Positions 11,883 through 14,776 of a DNA stretch of 14,776 nt are shown here, piece by piece. The translations under genes and the position numbers were made by a program. The notes below the pieces were generated by a model, which searched no databases, was not told the origin of the DNA, and saw only the letters and a program-made list of their open reading frames with translations. Source of the DNA: an uncultured Lachnospiraceae bacterium (lineage in GTDB: Bacteria; Bacillota; Clostridia; Lachnospirales; Lachnospiraceae); assembly GCA_910584785.1 (NCBI GenBank), contig CAJUDX010000070.1:1-14776 (forward strand), in the 5' to 3' direction. The stretch's first letter is position 1, and each line of letters opens with the position of its first letter.

Positions 11883-14676
11883 CCAGAAACCAATCCAAAT
11901 CATCCTCGATTGCTCCCTCTGGACGCACGTTTTCTTCATCGCTAAAGAAATCATCTAAAAAGTCCTCATCCTTGTTCTGAAATTCTTCTTTGTCCAGTTC
12001 TTCTTCCAAATCTTCCCCAGACAATGTTTTCTTTTTCCCAAACCGTCCTTCTGTACAAAGAACTCCAGTCAGAATAAGCAGCACAAGGCTAAGTACGGTA
12101 ATCCAAAGCCCCCAGGTCATCCCCGGCGGATAATAGGTGAGTGATATCTCATGACTTCCTTCCGGCAAATCAAAGCCCAGGAAGGCGTTAAATATTTTCC
12201 TGCCCTTAACTTCCTGACCATCCACCAGCACTTTCCAGCCCTCGTCAAAAGGAATACTGGTAAAAAAAGTTCCCGCTTCCAGGATATCTGCATTGCCTGA
12301 AATAGCAGTATCCTGCCAGCTCGTCACCGTCATCCCGTTAACGCTCATCCGCTCAACCAGTTCGCGCAGAACATCCTCTTCAAAACAATAGGCCCTGGCA
12401 TCCATAATTTCATTTTCCTCCGAAGTCAGTGTAATTTCCTCCCCGGCCCGGCACCAGCCCAGTTCTAAAAAGTAGCCACGATCCACATGATCAAAACTCT
12501 TGCTTTCCCCGGCATAGCTTGCTGTAACCTTCTTAATTTTTTTATTAATAACATACACATAATAATCCCCATCCTGCTCCGGGACAAAACGAAAAACCTG
12601 GCTGTTCACCTCGCCCCAGGCATCCGTCAAAATCGGTCCGCAGCCGCAGAGACGGGCAAACTCATTCTGTACCTCCGCCGGGGTGCCTGCATCTGGATGA
12701 AAATACTCCTCCATCTGCGGCGGAAGCAAAAAACCCAGGGGAAGCGTACAGGCATTTTCGTATAAATAAGATTCCCCCGATTCTCCAATATAATTTAACA
12801 AAGGAGAATTATCGGCAAGCTCCGAGTACACACCGTAGCGCACAGAAAACAAAGCGTTGACCAGAGGAGTGCTGCCGGTAATACTGTAGGCATTCGTAGA
12901 GCTTTCACAGCCCAGCTGCCGAAAAAACTTAGACAAATCAGCATTAGCTACAGAAGAAAACAGTGAAACGGAGGGAAAATTCATCCAGGCCCCGTCATTT
13001 TTCGTTTTCCTGCTTATCTTCTCCACCCGGTAAAAGGTATCCTTAGGAATCAGTTCTTCAACGATCAGGCGCACATCCTTATTATCTTTAATATAATTGG
13101 TTCGGCTGGTTGTGGTAATGCTGGTCGCCGTCATATTAATTGCCGCTTCCATGGACACAAGCCCCAAGGTTAACAACACCAGAAGATTCCGGTTCATGCC
13201 CTTTTTCATCAGATAAATCAGCCCGCCATACATTGCCAGAAATACGATTGCCACATAAAAAACAATGAAATGAAAACTATCCTCCGTCACCAGCTTTTCT
13301 GCAAGAAGAACAAAACCGGCTGCCCCCCAAAAAGCCAGTGCCACATGCTTCCAGGGGATTTCGTCCAAATGCAGGTAAACATGGTAGCACAGGGTAAGCA
13401 GCAGCACAATATAAATAAACGACTGACGACAGGGCAAGCTATTGGGGTAATGATAGCCATGCCAAAGAAAATTCAGCACATTCACCGAAAAACTCAGATA
13501 AAAAAAGAGCAACAGCGCACAGTACACCGCCTTTTCCCTGATAGGAATTTTCCGGCAGGCCAAGTATAAAAGAAAAAACATCAGGACAGCAACACCGCAG
13601 TAAATATTCGGCCAGTGATCCAGCCCGATTTCCACCTCCACATTTCCAATATGGCGAGCAATCATATCCATAATGGAAAAATATGACGAGAATGTTTTGG
13701 GAAAGGTGGAACTGCCGGACGCCGTTGCCTGCAGAGCCATCACCTCCGGCACCAGAATAACTCCAGCCAGTCCCCCCGCAATCAGCGAGGCAAAGGAAAA
13801 CTGCCCAATACACACCATCCATTCCCGAACACTCTTCTTTTCCAGAAAAAACAGGGCAATAAAATAAATCACCATAAAAATGCAAATCATAATGGAGATA
13901 TAATAATTGGATAGGATAGAAAGTCCCAGACAGATGCAGTAAAGTCTCCACCGCTTTTCCCTCACCAGGCGCTCCAGTCCCAGCATTATCAGCGGAAATA
14001 AAATAATGCAATCCAGCCACATAATATTCCAGCTATACGCCGCCATATAACCGGACAGCGCATAAAAAATCCCAAAAAAAGCAGAGCCGAAGCAGGGTTT
14101 GTCATAGTGCTTCTGCAGATAATAGGTCATACTCAGACCTGACAAACCGATTTTAACAACAATCCAGTAGGTCATAAATTCAATAATTAGTCCCTGCGGA
14201 CACAAAATCAGCAGCCAGTTAAAGGGACTTGCCAGATAATAGGCATAAAGCGCGGCAAAATTTACCCCCATCCCCACATTCCAGCTGTAAAGCAGGCTCC
14301 CCCCATGAGTAAGTTTATGGCGAAATTCTGCAAAAAAGGGCGCATACTGATGGTACATATCCGTCCGCAAAAAGCTTTCCTCTCCAAAGGGGAAAATCTG
14401 GCGCTGAATGTAAATAATCACCAGCACCAGCACCGGAACAAAAAATGCGGCAAGATAGGCGTCCTGCGGGTGAATCAGACTGGGCCGGTTCACCTTCTTT
14501 GATTCGTCCTGTCTTCTTTGATTCATCCTGCCTTCTTTTTTATCTTCTTCCTGCCATCCCTCCCGGACAGCCTGTATTTCCTTCTTCATGATTACTCCTT
14601 GATCGCATCGTTCTCCAATCTGTTTTATCGCTTCCTCCAACTCATGAGAAATACTCCCGATATCCGAAAATTCCAT
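11863..14676 (-). CDS. YfhO-family polytopic membrane protein with acidic C-terminal tail
   Basis: A large integral membrane protein (937 residues) of the YfhO family, linked in Bacillus and Listeria to glycosylation of lipoteichoic acid through a GT-C-like membrane fold. The first helix is at about 74-91, followed by the family segment FLRTDMYHQYAPFFAEF and a run of about a dozen helices to about residue 520. An extracytoplasmic domain follows (about 525-850), then a last helix at about 853-874. The final 53 residues contain 24 acidic ones, an unusual cytoplasmic tail. The listed start (14676) follows GGAG by nine bases. An ATG at 14589 has a better site (AAGGAG, five bases) and would remove 29 residues; both are plausible, and the extra residues precede a charged, non-membrane N-terminus. 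The stop lies in a 24-bp tandem repeat. No confident promoter was found in 14677-14776. Confidence 0.88.
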   Translation of the reverse strand: MEFSDIGSISHELEEAIKQIGERCDQGVIMKKEIQAVREGWQEEDKKEGRMNQRRQDESKKVNRPSLIHPQDAYLAAFFVPVLVLVIIYIQRQIFPFGEESFLRTDMYHQYAPFFAEFRHKLTHGGSLLYSWNVGMGVNFAALYAYYLASPFNWLLILCPQGLIIEFMTYWIVVKIGLSGLSMTYYLQKHYDKPCFGSAFFGIFYALSGYMAAYSWNIMWLDCIILFPLIMLGLERLVREKRWRLYCICLGLSILSNYYISIMICIFMVIYFIALFFLEKKSVREWMVCIGQFSFASLIAGGLAGVILVPEVMALQATASGSSTFPKTFSSYFSIMDMIARHIGNVEVEIGLDHWPNIYCGVAVLMFFLLYLACRKIPIREKAVYCALLLFFYLSFSVNVLNFLWHGYHYPNSLPCRQSFIYIVLLLTLCYHVYLHLDEIPWKHVALAFWGAAGFVLLAEKLVTEDSFHFIVFYVAIVFLAMYGGLIYLMKKGMNRNLLVLLTLGLVSMEAAINMTATSITTTSRTNYIKDNKDVRLIVEELIPKDTFYRVEKISRKTKNDGAWMNFPSVSLFSSVANADLSKFFRQLGCESSTNAYSITGSTPLVNALFSVRYGVYSELADNSPLLNYIGESGESYLYENACTLPLGFLLPPQMEEYFHPDAGTPAEVQNEFARLCGCGPILTDAWGEVNSQVFRFVPEQDGDYYVYVINKKIKKVTASYAGESKSFDHVDRGYFLELGWCRAGEEITLTSEENEIMDARAYCFEEDVLRELVERMSVNGMTVTSWQDTAISGNADILEAGTFFTSIPFDEGWKVLVDGQEVKGRKIFNAFLGFDLPEGSHEISLTYYPPGMTWGLWITVLSLVLLILTGVLCTEGRFGKKKTLSGEDLEEELDKEEFQNKDEDFLDDFFSDEENVRPEGAIEDDLDWFLDEDAWK

Positions 14677-14776
14677 TTCTCAGCTCTCCATTCAGCCCTT
14701 CCTCTGCCACATTCAAACAATCCGTTCAATACAATTTAATCAATCCTTACCGCTGTTTAAAAATCCACAGCTTACT

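Noticed and set aside
13439..14020. 193-codon minus-strand frame inside the YfhO-family gene
   Set aside because: It is a shadow of the YfhO-family frame on the same strand, with unnatural Cys/Gly-rich composition.

Overview
The window reads as chromosomal DNA of a moderate-G+C Firmicute, most likely a clostridial gut anaerobe close to Lachnospiraceae. This is an inference from strong GGAGG-type ribosome binding sites, sigma-A-like promoters, CcpA-type cre boxes, an HPr-like protein that keeps the regulatory serine, a YfhO-family membrane protein, and the mix of MATE, MerR, SGNH and LRR proteins. No rRNA, tRNA, phage, transposase or CRISPR locus was seen.

Layout, left to right. Positions 1-93 hold the first 31 codons of a MATE-type exporter on the minus strand, cut by the window edge. 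Next, on the minus strand, is a MATE exporter (1131-2459) followed by a MerR-family regulator (290-1120). They form a tight pair behind a promoter with the 19-bp spacer typical of MerR targets (2537-2567). Upstream of that promoter is a cluster of DnaA boxes (2660-2723). A minus-strand SGNH-type lipoprotein (3120-3941) diverges from a plus-strand group: an XRE regulator (4190-4582), a two-TM protein (4698-5429) and a zinc-ribbon/TM/leucine-rich-repeat protein (5697-7622). A GNAT acetyltransferase (7875-8426) in visibly AT-richer DNA converges on a discoidin-like protein (8579-9397) across a bidirectional terminator. The right third is on the minus strand: a histidine-less HPr-like protein (9880-10110) with two perfect cre sites upstream, argininosuccinate lyase argH (10405-11781), and a large YfhO-family membrane protein (11863-14676).

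The most unusual content is a family of roughly 108-bp repeats. It occurs at three separate intergenic places (2804-3126, 5463-5678, 9429-9662) as tandem arrays of three, two, and two-plus-a-remnant copies. Every complete unit has an 8-bp inverted repeat (TGCGCCCA/TGGGCGCA) and a small 6-bp hairpin. The hairpin shows one compensatory base-pair change between loci and two G-U-compatible changes in one copy, which points to a structure kept at RNA level and gives it an orientation. Copies within a locus are nearly identical while loci differ, so each array seems to have been amplified or homogenised locally.

How the genes work together: the MATE/MerR pair looks like a self-regulated drug-efflux module. 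The HPr-like gene looks tied to carbon-catabolite control. ArgH belongs to arginine biosynthesis, but no other arg gene is visible. The other proteins are cell-envelope or unknown, and I do not see them forming one pathway.
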